From contig CAMLGR010000014.1 of NCBI GenBank assembly GCA_946479615.1, positions 1-48,747 of the forward strand: DNA of 48,747 bases. Reading direction: 5' to 3'. The notes below the pieces were generated by a model that worked only from the letters and a program-made list of their open reading frames with translations, did not search any database and was not told the origin of the DNA. Shown here piece after piece: positions 42,194 to 48,747 of the stretch (within the stretch, counting starts at the first letter, position 1; each line of letters begins with the position of its first letter). Source of the stretch: an uncultured Bacteroidota bacterium (GTDB lineage Bacteria; Bacteroidota; Bacteroidia; Chitinophagales; Chitinophagaceae). A program made the translations under genes and the position numbers.

Positions 42194-42288
42194 GGAATAA
42201 GAAATGAGAAATAAAGAATGAGAAAGTGGGTCAGTTGAAGCGGTCACTAATTTTCTGCTTCGCAGATTTCCTTACTTTTGTTTTCTCA
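42188..42288. repeat. Hairpin element, copy 2 (decayed right arm)
   Basis: GGAATAAGAAATGAGAAATA and AATGAGAAAGTGG match the left arm of the element at 13362-13477. The centre has CTGC/GCAG followed by TTCCTTAC, as in that copy. The right arm is shorter and partly replaced. It covers the gap between the 51-aa gene and yajQ. Confidence 0.7.
42273..42280 (+). promoter_or_regulatory. -7 box for yajQ, inside the repeat element
   Basis: TACTTTTG matches TAnnTTTG and lies 39 bases before ATG 42320. It coincides with the end of the conserved TTCCTTACTTT core of the repeat; the other copy has TACTTTCA here, which lacks the final G. Confidence 0.45.
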
Positions 42289-42319
42289 ACAGCCAACCTT
42301 AACCTTAAAACGATTTACC

Positions 42320-42811
42320 ATGCCTTCATTTGATATAGTCAGTAAAGTAGATGCGCAGGCACTCGATAACGCTGTGAATGTGGTAACCAAAGAAATCACC
42401 AACCGGTTTGATTTTAAAGGCTCCCATGTGGTGATAGATCTTGACAAAAAAGAATTCAAGCTTAAGATCGAAGCGGACGACGATATGAAAATGCGCCAGT
42501 TGCTGGATGTATTGATCAGCCGTGCACATAAACAAGGTATTGCTCCCGAGGCATTTGATCTGTCCAAAGAAGGCGCTCAAAGTGGAAAGGCGTGGAAAAA
42601 GGAAGTACAGGTCAGGAATGGCCTGAAACAGGAAGATGCCAAGAAGATCGTAAAGCTGATCAAGGATGGCGGGCTGAAAGTACAGGCTTCGATCAATGAC
42701 GACCTGGTGAGGGTGACCGGGAAAAAGATCGATGATCTCCAGGCCGTAATCCAGGCTTCCAAGAACTGGCAGCTCGGAATTCCGATCCAGTATGAAAATA
42801 TGCGTTCATAA
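42320..42811 (+). CDS. yajQ: YajQ-family nucleotide-binding protein
   Basis: The 163-aa protein matches the YajQ family throughout: MPSFDIVSKVDAQALDNAVN, NRFDFKGSHVVIDL, SRAHKQGIAPEAFD, KEVQVRNGLKQEDAKKIVK and QVSINDDLVRVTGKKIDDLQ with small substitutions. It has two ferredoxin-like (RNA-recognition-like) folds. Members bind nucleotides, and some have been reported to bind cyclic di-GMP. The frame extends upstream to 42278, but ATG 42320 begins exactly at the conserved N-terminus and follows a -7 box. It is a single-gene unit. Confidence 0.95.
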   Translation: MPSFDIVSKVDAQALDNAVNVVTKEITNRFDFKGSHVVIDLDKKEFKLKIEADDDMKMRQLLDVLISRAHKQGIAPEAFDLSKEGAQSGKAWKKEVQVRNGLKQEDAKKIVKLIKDGGLKVQASINDDLVRVTGKKIDDLQAVIQASKNWQLGIPIQYENMRS

Positions 42812-43156
42812 ACTGTGCACAAGTGCCCGTTTGAGGCTGTTTCCGGGGGATAACCTGGTGCAAAAAAGGTGATTATCAAAAAGGCCAAAAATTTGGAAAC
42901 CGGGGGATGGAAATGCTAAATTCACTGAACAATAGTTGCCGGAAAGCCTGGAAACAGGAATGAAAGCAACAGGGACTGCAGAAATCCGTCAAAAGAAAGA
43001 AGCAGGACCAGGAAGCACCGGGTAAGTAAGTATAAAGGCGCAAGCCAAAATACAAACAAACTTGGTGCTTTTGTTTTATACAGCCAGCCAGTCTGGATCA
43101 GGCTTCTCAAGCCTTTATGATGGGAGTAAAAAGGGCCTTTTCATCCTAAATAAGAT
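42812..43156. other. Intergenic region with no recognised gene
   Basis: This 345-bp stretch contains only small palindromes (AGGCTT/AAGCCT near 43101-43115; an AAAGGGCCTTT centre near 43134). I see no convincing frame or known structured RNA. A small RNA cannot be excluded. Confidence 0.4.
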
Positions 43157-43187
43157 TTGGACAAAAGCCTTCTCCGGCCTACCTTTG
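43157..43187 (+). promoter_or_regulatory. -33/-7 promoter of rpmE2
   Basis: TTG (43157-43159) and TACCTTTG (43180-43187) are separated by 20 bases, the best match to the Bacteroidota promoter in the window. The predicted leader is about 78 nt and contains an ATACGG/CCGTAT hairpin (43234-43251). Confidence 0.75.
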
Positions 43188-43272
43188 CACCCTTCCAAAG
43201 TAAACCCTTTGGTGTATTAATTCACACAACGACATACGGCAAAATCCGTATTTCATTTAAAATCAGGAAATT

Positions 43273-43524
43273 ATGAAGAAAGGTCTTCACCCCGGCAGCT
43301 ACCGTCTGGTTATTTTCAAAGACATGAGTAATGGCCATTCCTTTTTGAGCAAGTCTACGGCTGATTCAAAAGAAACGGCAAAATGGGAAGATGGTAACGA
43401 TTACCCTCTGGTAAAGCTTGAGATATCCAATATGTCTCACCCTTTCTTTACCGGTAAGAACATGCTGGTAGATACCGCTGGTCGTATCGATAAATTCAAG
43501 AAGAAATACGAAAAGAAAAAATAA
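43273..43524 (+). CDS. rpmE2: 50S ribosomal protein L31, type B
   Basis: The 83-aa protein is a type B L31: [20 protein letters not shown], the [10 protein letters not shown] segment and [21 protein letters not shown], which corresponds to the conserved SHPFYTG block. The zinc-binding Cys set of the C+ form (CxxCHPF) is absent, so it is the zinc-free variant. It is a single-gene unit between a strong promoter and a terminator. The hairpin in its leader could be an autogenous control site, which is speculative. Confidence 0.96.
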   Translation: MKKGLHPGSYRLVIFKDMSNGHSFLSKSTADSKETAKWEDGNDYPLVKLEISNMSHPFFTGKNMLVDTAGRIDKFKKKYEKKK

Positions 43525-43594
43525 TTTTTTTAGCTTTAGTCAGATTATTCTGACTGACTATAAAAGTTTTGTTTTTCATGGCTATACTTTAAAT

Positions 43595-43628
43595 CCCGGA
43601 GATTCTTCTTCGGGGTTTTTTTATGCCT
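43595..43628 (+). terminator. Rho-independent terminator of rpmE2
   Basis: CCCGGAGA pairs with TCTTCGGG (one G-U pair) across a TTCT loop, followed by seven or more T. An AGTCAG/CTGACT hairpin (43538-43555) lies between it and the stop codon. Confidence 0.8.
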
Positions 43629-43696
43629 TTATCTGAAGGAAGACAGCGATGAATTTCAAAATTTCAAAATTGATTTTAGAGTATCTTTCAGGTCTC

Positions 43697-44875
43697 ATGC
43701 CTCAAATCATTTTCACAGAAGAATTTTGCCAGCCGGAAAACCTGGCGCCCTTCACCCTGACCCGGCAGATACAGGATATCCGTATCGGCATTCTCACCAT
43801 CCGCGAGAAATGGGAGAAAATGATGAATATGCAATCGTTCGACAGGAAGGAGGATGATTACAAGGATTTCGAACGTTCCGTTACCATCGAAGAGATCGCC
43901 GGCGAGGATAGTTGTTTTATGGTGCATGGAAATGTATTGCCTACTCCCCAACTCGTAAAAGCCGTTTTAAAGCTCAAGAATGGCGAATTTATTTCTGCCA
44001 ATGGTAATGATGGAATTATCTTCCGGTTCAGCCGTAACGAAGTAAGTGAGAAACATAAGATCCGTGTCACCAGATCGAATGTGATCAAGCAGGAAGTGAA
44101 GTTTATTCATTACCCCTGGGATATCGTTCAGTTGAATGACTGGGCTATCCGCGAAGATTTTGCCCTGCTGACCAAAAAGAGGAAATCACAGGCGATCCCT
44201 GCAACAAATCAAACGATCAACCGCAAGGATATTTTTATTGAAAAAGGAGCCAGGGTAGAGTATAGCATCTTAAATGCATCAATGGGTCCAATCTATATCG
44301 GCAGGAATGCAGAGATAATGGAAGGATGTATTATCCGCGGACCTTTTGCTTTGGGCGAAGGCGCCGTTTTAAAAATGGGCACCAAAGTATATGGAGCCAC
44401 TACGCTGGGTCCCTATTGCGTTGGCGGAGGCGAAATAAAGAACTCCGTTCTGTTCGGCTATTCCAATAAAGCGCATGACGGATACCTGGGCGATTCCGTT
44501 ATTGGCGAATGGTGCAATCTTGGGGCCGGCACTACCAATTCCAATCTGAAAAATAATGCCGGGCAGGTGAAAGTATGGACACTGAAAGGCCAGCAGGCAG
44601 CGGGTTTAAAATGTGGTGTGATGATGGGCGATTATTCCCGTACTGCTATTAATACGTCTATCAATACGGGCACCGTGATCGGTGTCTGCAGCCATGTATT
44701 CGGGAATGGATTGACACCGAAATATATTCCCGGTTTTTCATGGGGAAGCGAAGGGGTGAATCGCTATGAATACAAAAAAGCCATACAGGATATTGAAGCA
44801 TGGAAAAAATTGAAAGGTCAACCGGTTTCAGAGAATGAAAAAAGTATTTTGAAGTATATATTTGACAACTTTTAA
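43697..44875 (+). CDS. GlmU-like sugar nucleotidyltransferase-related protein
   Basis: The 392-aa protein has a GlmU-type two-part layout. The N-terminal part (MPQIIFTEEFCQPENLAPFT, then LTRQIQDIRIGILTIREKWE) resembles a GT-A nucleotidyltransferase but lacks the usual LAAGxGxRM NTP-binding signature. From about residue 185 there is a left-handed beta-helix of hexapeptide repeats (IYIGRNAEIMEGCIIRGPFA, GEWCNLGAGTTNSNLKNN) ending in TKYIP-like FSWG. This Bacteroidota type is often annotated as GlmU family or glucose-1-phosphate thymidylyltransferase. I infer acyltransferase-like or regulatory activity rather than full GlmU function. The start is ATG 43697; the longer frame from 43649 translates AAATTTCAAAATTTC repeat DNA. 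Confidence 0.85.
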   Translation: MPQIIFTEEFCQPENLAPFTLTRQIQDIRIGILTIREKWEKMMNMQSFDRKEDDYKDFERSVTIEEIAGEDSCFMVHGNVLPTPQLVKAVLKLKNGEFISANGNDGIIFRFSRNEVSEKHKIRVTRSNVIKQEVKFIHYPWDIVQLNDWAIREDFALLTKKRKSQAIPATNQTINRKDIFIEKGARVEYSILNASMGPIYIGRNAEIMEGCIIRGPFALGEGAVLKMGTKVYGATTLGPYCVGGGEIKNSVLFGYSNKAHDGYLGDSVIGEWCNLGAGTTNSNLKNNAGQVKVWTLKGQQAAGLKCGVMMGDYSRTAINTSINTGTVIGVCSHVFGNGLTPKYIPGFSWGSEGVNRYEYKKAIQDIEAWKKLKGQPVSENEKSILKYIFDNF

Positions 44876-44941
44876 TGGTGAATGGTCAATAGTGAATAGT
44901 AAAATCATTTCCTACTCACCACCCGCCATTCACTACTACCT
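44876..44941. repeat. Palindromic GTGAATGG tract after the GlmU-like gene
   Basis: GGTGAATGGTCAATAGTGAATAG on the left is mirrored by CTACTCACCACCCGCCATTC and ACTACTACC on the right. It begins at the stop codon of the GlmU-like gene and ends 27 bp before tpiA. It belongs to the same type as 21707-21800 and the tract inside aroA. Confidence 0.65.
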
Positions 44942-44968
44942 ATCTACAATTAAAAAACCAAACAACGA

Positions 44969-45730
44969 ATGAGAAAGCAGATCGCAGCAGCTAACTGGAA
45001 AATGAATATGACTTTTCAGCAGGGTGAAAAATTACTCGATGATATTCTTGGTGCAGAGATTGAACTGGCTGCCCATCAAAACGTTCTTTTCGCCGTGCCT
45101 TTCCCGTATTTGTTAATGACAAGAAGTGAAGTAGAGGAAGACAGGAATTATTATGCAGCGGCCCAGAATTGCAGTAATAAAAAATCCGGCGCCTATACCG
45201 GTGAAACATCTGCAGAAATTCTTCATTCCATCGGTATTGCACATTGTATTATCGGGCACAGCGAACGCAGAGAGTATTTTAATGAATCCAATGCGGTGCT
45301 GGCAGAGAAAGTGAATATTTGCATCGAAAATTTTATCACACCAGTATTTTGTTGTGGTGAAGCGCTGGAGATTCGCGAAGCCGGTACACAGAATGAGTTT
45401 GTCGCTACTCAATTAAAAGAATCGCTTTTCCATCTTTCCAAAGAGAAGATCAAAGATATCATCATTGCCTACGAACCTATCTGGGCGATCGGTACGGGTA
45501 AAACGGCCACTACGCAACAGGCACAGGATATGCATGCTTACCTGAGGTCTGTGATTGCCAAACAATATGGCGATGATATTGCCAATAACATACCGATCCT
45601 GTATGGCGGCAGCGTCAAAGCCAATAATGCCAAAGAATTATTCGGCAGCCCGGATGTAGATGGCGGTCTTGTTGGAGGTGCTTCCCTGGTAGCAGATGAT
45701 TTTATTCAGATCATCCGCGCATTGAAGTAA
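44969..45730 (+). CDS. tpiA: Triosephosphate isomerase
   Basis: The 253-aa TIM-barrel enzyme interconverts dihydroxyacetone phosphate and glyceraldehyde-3-phosphate. Active-site residues are all present: Asn and Lys in AAANWKMN at the start, His in IIGHSERRE (about 97) and the catalytic Glu in AYEPIWAIGTGKTAT (about 169), followed by the phosphate loop ILYGGSVKANNA and DGGLVGGASL. It starts at ATG 44969 and has normal length. It is separated from the GlmU-like gene by a palindromic repeat and is probably transcribed alone. Confidence 0.98.
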   Translation: MRKQIAAANWKMNMTFQQGEKLLDDILGAEIELAAHQNVLFAVPFPYLLMTRSEVEEDRNYYAAAQNCSNKKSGAYTGETSAEILHSIGIAHCIIGHSERREYFNESNAVLAEKVNICIENFITPVFCCGEALEIREAGTQNEFVATQLKESLFHLSKEKIKDIIIAYEPIWAIGTGKTATTQQAQDMHAYLRSVIAKQYGDDIANNIPILYGGSVKANNAKELFGSPDVDGGLVGGASLVADDFIQIIRALK

Positions 45731-45797
45731 GTTCAATAACTACTAAACAATACGTCTCCCGGGTTGTAATTATATTTCATACTATTAAAATTAATTC

Positions 45798-46406
45798 ATG
45801 GCCAGGGTTTTGATCCTTTTTGCACATCCGGCATTGGAACGTTCGCGGGCGCATGCTGCCATGGTAAGGCATACTAAACGCTTACCAGGCATCACTTTCC
45901 GTGACCTGTACCAACTGTATCCTGATTTTGATATCGATGTCAATAAGGAACAGGATGTATTGCTGGAACATGATATCATTATCCTGCAACATCCTTTTTA
46001 CTGGTACAGCGCTCCGCCTTTGATCAAACAATGGGAAGATCTTGTACTCGAACATGGCTGGGCCTATGGTACAGGAGGAAATATGTTGCAGGGAAAATTT
46101 ATTTTCAATGCGATCACTTGCGGCGGTCCCCGTCATGTGTATTCACGACAAGGAAGAAATCGCTTCACGATCCCGGAACTTTTATTTCCTTTCGACCAGA
46201 CAGCGCATTTGTGCAAAATGATCTATATGCCGCCGTTCGTGGTGGATGGTACTCATAAAATGGCAAATGACGGGTTCGAAACCTTTGCCCTGCAATACAA
46301 AGAGCTATTGTTACTGCTGATCGATGATAAATTAGCAGCGCAGGACTGGCAACGTGTGGAATACCTGAATGACCTGCTGCCTTTTTCTCAACCTGTTCAA
46401 TCCTGA
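45798..46406 (+). CDS. KefF-like NAD(P)H:quinone oxidoreductase
   Basis: The 202-aa protein has a flavodoxin_2 fold of the KefF/MdaB/NQO type: ARVLILFAHPALERSRAHAA (FMN phosphate loop), IIILQHPFYWYSAPPLIKQW (ribityl/isoalloxazine loop) and TCGGPRHVYSRQGRNRF. E. coli KefF is the ancillary subunit that activates KefC in response to electrophiles and quinones. The gene ends 7 bp before a KefC-type antiporter, so the same partnership is likely. TATATTTC about 30 bp upstream is one base off the -7 consensus. Confidence 0.9.
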   Translation: MARVLILFAHPALERSRAHAAMVRHTKRLPGITFRDLYQLYPDFDIDVNKEQDVLLEHDIIILQHPFYWYSAPPLIKQWEDLVLEHGWAYGTGGNMLQGKFIFNAITCGGPRHVYSRQGRNRFTIPELLFPFDQTAHLCKMIYMPPFVVDGTHKMANDGFETFALQYKELLLLLIDDKLAAQDWQRVEYLNDLLPFSQPVQS

Positions 46407-46413
46407 TATATAT

Positions 46414-48315
46414 ATGGATAGTAATTCGTTTCTTTTTCAAGCCTGTATCTATCTCGCTTCAGCGGTGATCATGGTGCCTGTCGCTAAAAAACTGGGATTG
46501 GGTTCCGTGCTTGGCTATTTATTGGCAGGCATACTTATTGGTCCGGCTTTACTTGGATTCATAGGAAAAGAGGGACAGGATATACTTCATTTTGCTGAAT
46601 TTGGTGTGGTGATGATGTTGTTTGTAATCGGACTGGAATTGGAACCTGCCTTGTTATGGCGCTTGCGAAAATCAATTGTAGGATTAGGAGGATTACAGGT
46701 ATTGATCACAGCGCTTGTAATAACAGGTATTGGTCTTTTATTCAGCCTGCCCTGGCAATCAGCGTTAGCATTGGGAATGACACTTTCCCTTTCATCAACT
46801 GCTATTGTGTTACAGACATTGAATGAAAAGCATTTATTAAAAACAACAGGCGGGCAGAGTTCATTTTCTGTTTTGCTTTTCCAGGATATCGCTGTCATCC
46901 CGATGCTGGCCTTGTTTCCGCTGCTGGCCATCTTCCCGCCCGAAACAGTCACACCCGGTGATCATTCCGGTGGTGCATTGGTAAAGGGGCTCCCGGGTTG
47001 GTTGCAGACCCTGGTCGTACTGGGATCGGTATTGACGATCATCATAGCAGGAAGGTTTTTGGTAAGGCCATTATTCCGTTTGATTGCCGCTACACGTTTA
47101 CGTGAAATATTTACAGCTACCGCTTTATTGCTGGTAGCGGGTATTGCCGTATTGATGACACAGGTAGGGCTAAGTCCTGCATTGGGGACTTTTGTGGCAG
47201 GAGTGGTATTGGCAAACAGTGAATACCGGCACGAACTGGAAAGTGATATCGATCCGTTCAAGGGATTATTGCTGGGGTTATTTTTTATTGCAGTAGGAGC
47301 TTCGATCAACTTTCATTTGATCATGGATCAGCCGGGGTTGATCTTTGGATTGGTCGTTGCACTAATGGCTGTTAAGGCCATCGTGTTATTTATATTGGGA
47401 AGATTCTTTAAACTAAAAACTGATCAGAACTTTCTATTTTCTTTCGGTCTCAGCCAGGTGGGTGAATTTGCTTTTGTATTATTTTCTTTTTCCCTGCAGG
47501 AAGGGGTTTTACCTAAAGAGATCGTCGATATCATGATCGCTGTGGTAGCGATCAGTATGGCGCTGACACCGGTGGTTATGTTATTCAATGATAAAGTATT
47601 AACGCCCCGGTTTGGAATAAAAGAAGAAGATATTGAACGAGAACCTGATGAGATTGATGAGAAAAACCCGGTGATCGTAGCGGGCTTTGGTCATTTTGGA
47701 AATACTGTCGGTCGTTTTCTGAAAGCGAATGGTGTAGCAGCGACTTTTCTCGATATTGATTCTGACCGGGTGGACCTGCTTCGCCGGATGGGATTTAAAG
47801 TTTTTTATGGAGATGCGACACGGCAGGATTTATTAAAAGCTGCAGGTGCTGAAACCGCTAAACTGATCATTATTGCTATTGAACCACCTGATCGCAGACT
47901 GGAAATGATCGAAACGATCAAAAAGCATTTTCCCAATCTCCGGATGTTTGTAAGATCTACCAATCGTTATGATGCTTACGACCTGATGAATGCGGGTATG
48001 CTCCATGTGTACCGCGAAACCATCGATACTTCGTTGCGTATGGGAAGAGATGTATTAACTTTTCTCGGGCACCGTGCTTATAAAGTGCAGCGGGCTTCGC
48101 AGTTATTCTTCAAATATGATGAACGGACATTAAAAGAATTGTCGGCCATTAATGATTCAGACGATTATGTATTGAAAATAAAATGGCATGTGGAAGAATT
48201 GGAACGCTTACTCAAGGCCGACGAAGCTGGTACGGCACTGAATGATGAATCGGGTTGGGATGAAGATAGCCTGATGCAGGATGCGCGCCAATCTGCCGAT
48301 GGAGCAGTTAATTAA
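46414..48315 (+). CDS. kefC: KefC-type K+/H+ antiporter (CPA2) with RCK domain
   Basis: The 633-aa membrane protein has about 12 hydrophobic segments of the Na_H_exchanger (CPA2) type, including LFVIGLELEPALLWRLRKS and LSLSSTAIVLQTLNE. The KefC regulatory loop HELESDIDPFKGLLLGLFFI is near residue 273. A C-terminal RCK/TrkA_N domain starts near 419 (VIVAGFGHFGNTVGRFL, then FLDIDSDRVDLL). There is no TrkA_C domain. In E. coli the RCK domain binds glutathione; whether this organism uses glutathione is unknown, so the ligand may differ. The start is ATG 46414; the in-frame ATG at 46369 overlaps the kefF-like gene and precedes the first membrane segment with unrelated residues. Confidence 0.93.
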   Translation: MDSNSFLFQACIYLASAVIMVPVAKKLGLGSVLGYLLAGILIGPALLGFIGKEGQDILHFAEFGVVMMLFVIGLELEPALLWRLRKSIVGLGGLQVLITALVITGIGLLFSLPWQSALALGMTLSLSSTAIVLQTLNEKHLLKTTGGQSSFSVLLFQDIAVIPMLALFPLLAIFPPETVTPGDHSGGALVKGLPGWLQTLVVLGSVLTIIIAGRFLVRPLFRLIAATRLREIFTATALLLVAGIAVLMTQVGLSPALGTFVAGVVLANSEYRHELESDIDPFKGLLLGLFFIAVGASINFHLIMDQPGLIFGLVVALMAVKAIVLFILGRFFKLKTDQNFLFSFGLSQVGEFAFVLFSFSLQEGVLPKEIVDIMIAVVAISMALTPVVMLFNDKVLTPRFGIKEEDIEREPDEIDEKNPVIVAGFGHFGNTVGRFLKANGVAATFLDIDSDRVDLLRRMGFKVFYGDATRQDLLKAAGAETAKLIIIAIEPPDRRLEMIETIKKHFPNLRMFVRSTNRYDAYDLMNAGMLHVYRETIDTSLRMGRDVLTFLGHRAYKVQRASQLFFKYDERTLKELSAINDSDDYVLKIKWHVEELERLLKADEAGTALNDESGWDEDSLMQDARQSADGAVN

Positions 48316-48316
48316 C

Positions 48317-48447
48317 CTCTGCAGCTCTCTGTGTCTCCTCTGTGATATATGCCCTGTAAATGAGATTCTATTCATAAATTCCTGGAAACTTTATTCTGTT
48401 ACCTTACTCCTGGGTTTATTCCACAGAGACACAGAGGGCCGCGGAGA
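48317..48447. repeat. Interspersed element with inverted termini, copy 3
   Basis: CTCTCTGTGTCTCCTCTGTG on the left is complemented, with mismatches, by CCACAGAGACACAGAGGGCC on the right. The interior has ATATGCCCTGTAA, TTCTATTCATAA and ACCTTACTCCTGG, matching copy 2. It begins two bases after the kefC stop codon. Confidence 0.82.
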
Positions 48448-48538
48448 TATTTCTTTGGAAGGGCACGAATTGGCGGCTTTTATACGTTATAAACCATCTC
48501 TGGACATTTTTACCTAAACATTCCATTTTAACCGGTCA

Positions 48539-48747
48539 TTGGCTAAAGCGCCTTATTATATTATTATTACCCGGAAAAACCAGGTACTGCTTGGTTTTTT
48601 GAAGATCAGGGTCGTGGTGAATAACCGTGATATTTACCCGCTTCCTGATTCGGAGCCTGTCGTTATCCCGGTGGAAAAGGATCATCCGAAGATCGTGGTC
48701 ACGGATGGGTTTCATATAACAAAGCCCGTTGAGCTGGTATTCAAACA
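48539..48747 (+). CDS. Hypothetical protein (5' end only, runs off the window)
   Basis: A frame open to the right edge reads AKAPYYIIITRKNQVLLGFL, then KIRVVVNNRDIYPLPDSEPV and PKIVVTDGFHITKPVELVFK, about 70 residues. In-frame stops precede it (TAA at 48515-48517) and no ATG is available, so a TTG at 48539 is the probable start. Alternating hydrophobic strands suggest a beta-sandwich, but I recognise no family. The rest is outside the window. Confidence 0.55.
   Translation, partial: MAKAPYYIIITRKNQVLLGFLKIRVVVNNRDIYPLPDSEPVVIPVEKDHPKIVVTDGFHITKPVELVFK

Noticed and set aside
42812..43156. Possible structured RNA before rpmE2
   Set aside because: Only small palindromes are visible. I could match no known RNA family, and no promoter-terminator pair encloses the region.

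Overview
The window looks like a chromosomal segment of a Bacteroidota bacterium, most likely of the Chitinophagales/Chitinophagaceae type. The signs are many TAnnTTTG promoter boxes (the -7 element of the Bacteroidota primary sigma factor), almost no Shine-Dalgarno sequences, SusC/CarboxypepD-type outer membrane receptors, a DUF6934 protein, a type B ribosomal protein L31 and OmpA proteins with thrombospondin-type-3 repeats. There is no rRNA, tRNA, CRISPR array, prophage or insertion sequence. Most genes are core housekeeping genes. The unusual material is in the regulatory and repeat DNA between them.

Layout. 1-5.7 kb: an incomplete secreted PA14-like repeat protein, mutS and a DUF4139 (MuiA-type) protein carrying a SusC-like signature in its linker. 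5.8-9.5 kb: TrmH-type methyltransferase, UbiA-type prenyltransferase, ruvX, def and an unknown secreted protein. 9.6-13.4 kb: rluD-type pseudouridine synthase, lipB, a secreted protein and a PLP deaminase/desulfhydrase. 13.5-18.5 kb: sugar nucleotidyltransferase, an ECF sigma factor coupled to a membrane trypsin-like protease with an anti-sigma-like N-terminus, a small lipoprotein and a DEAD-box helicase.

18.5-26.7 kb is the highlight: a phenylalanine/tyrosine/chorismate operon (pheA, aromatic aminotransferase, tyrA, DAHP synthase-chorismate mutase, aroB, aroA, aroC, then a DUF952 gene). A classical-looking attenuator precedes it: a -33/-7 promoter, a 30-codon leader peptide with eight consecutive Phe/Tyr codons, a strong terminator hairpin, and a segment just after the Phe/Tyr run that can pair with the left terminator arm as an antiterminator.

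26.7-35.7 kb: D-Ala-D-Ala dipeptidase, L,D-transpeptidase, OmpA-type protein, pgi, threonine aldolase and a LytS/LytTR-type two-component pair. 35.7-41.3 kb: two tandem paralogous TonB-dependent receptors, the first preceded by a direct repeat shaped like a LytTR binding site. 41.4-48.7 kb: DUF6934 plus a 51-aa partner, yajQ, rpmE2, a GlmU-like protein, tpiA, a KefF/KefC-like quinone-sensing K+/H+ antiporter pair, and the start of an incomplete hypothetical gene.

A second theme is the number of interspersed palindromic repeats of at least six unrelated sequence families. Nearly all begin at, or within a few bases of, a stop codon. One type has 33-40 bp inverted termini and occurs three times. 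Another is an almost perfect 45-bp hairpin. One repeat-like tract lies in frame inside aroA, and one forms the C-terminus of the TrmH-like protein.
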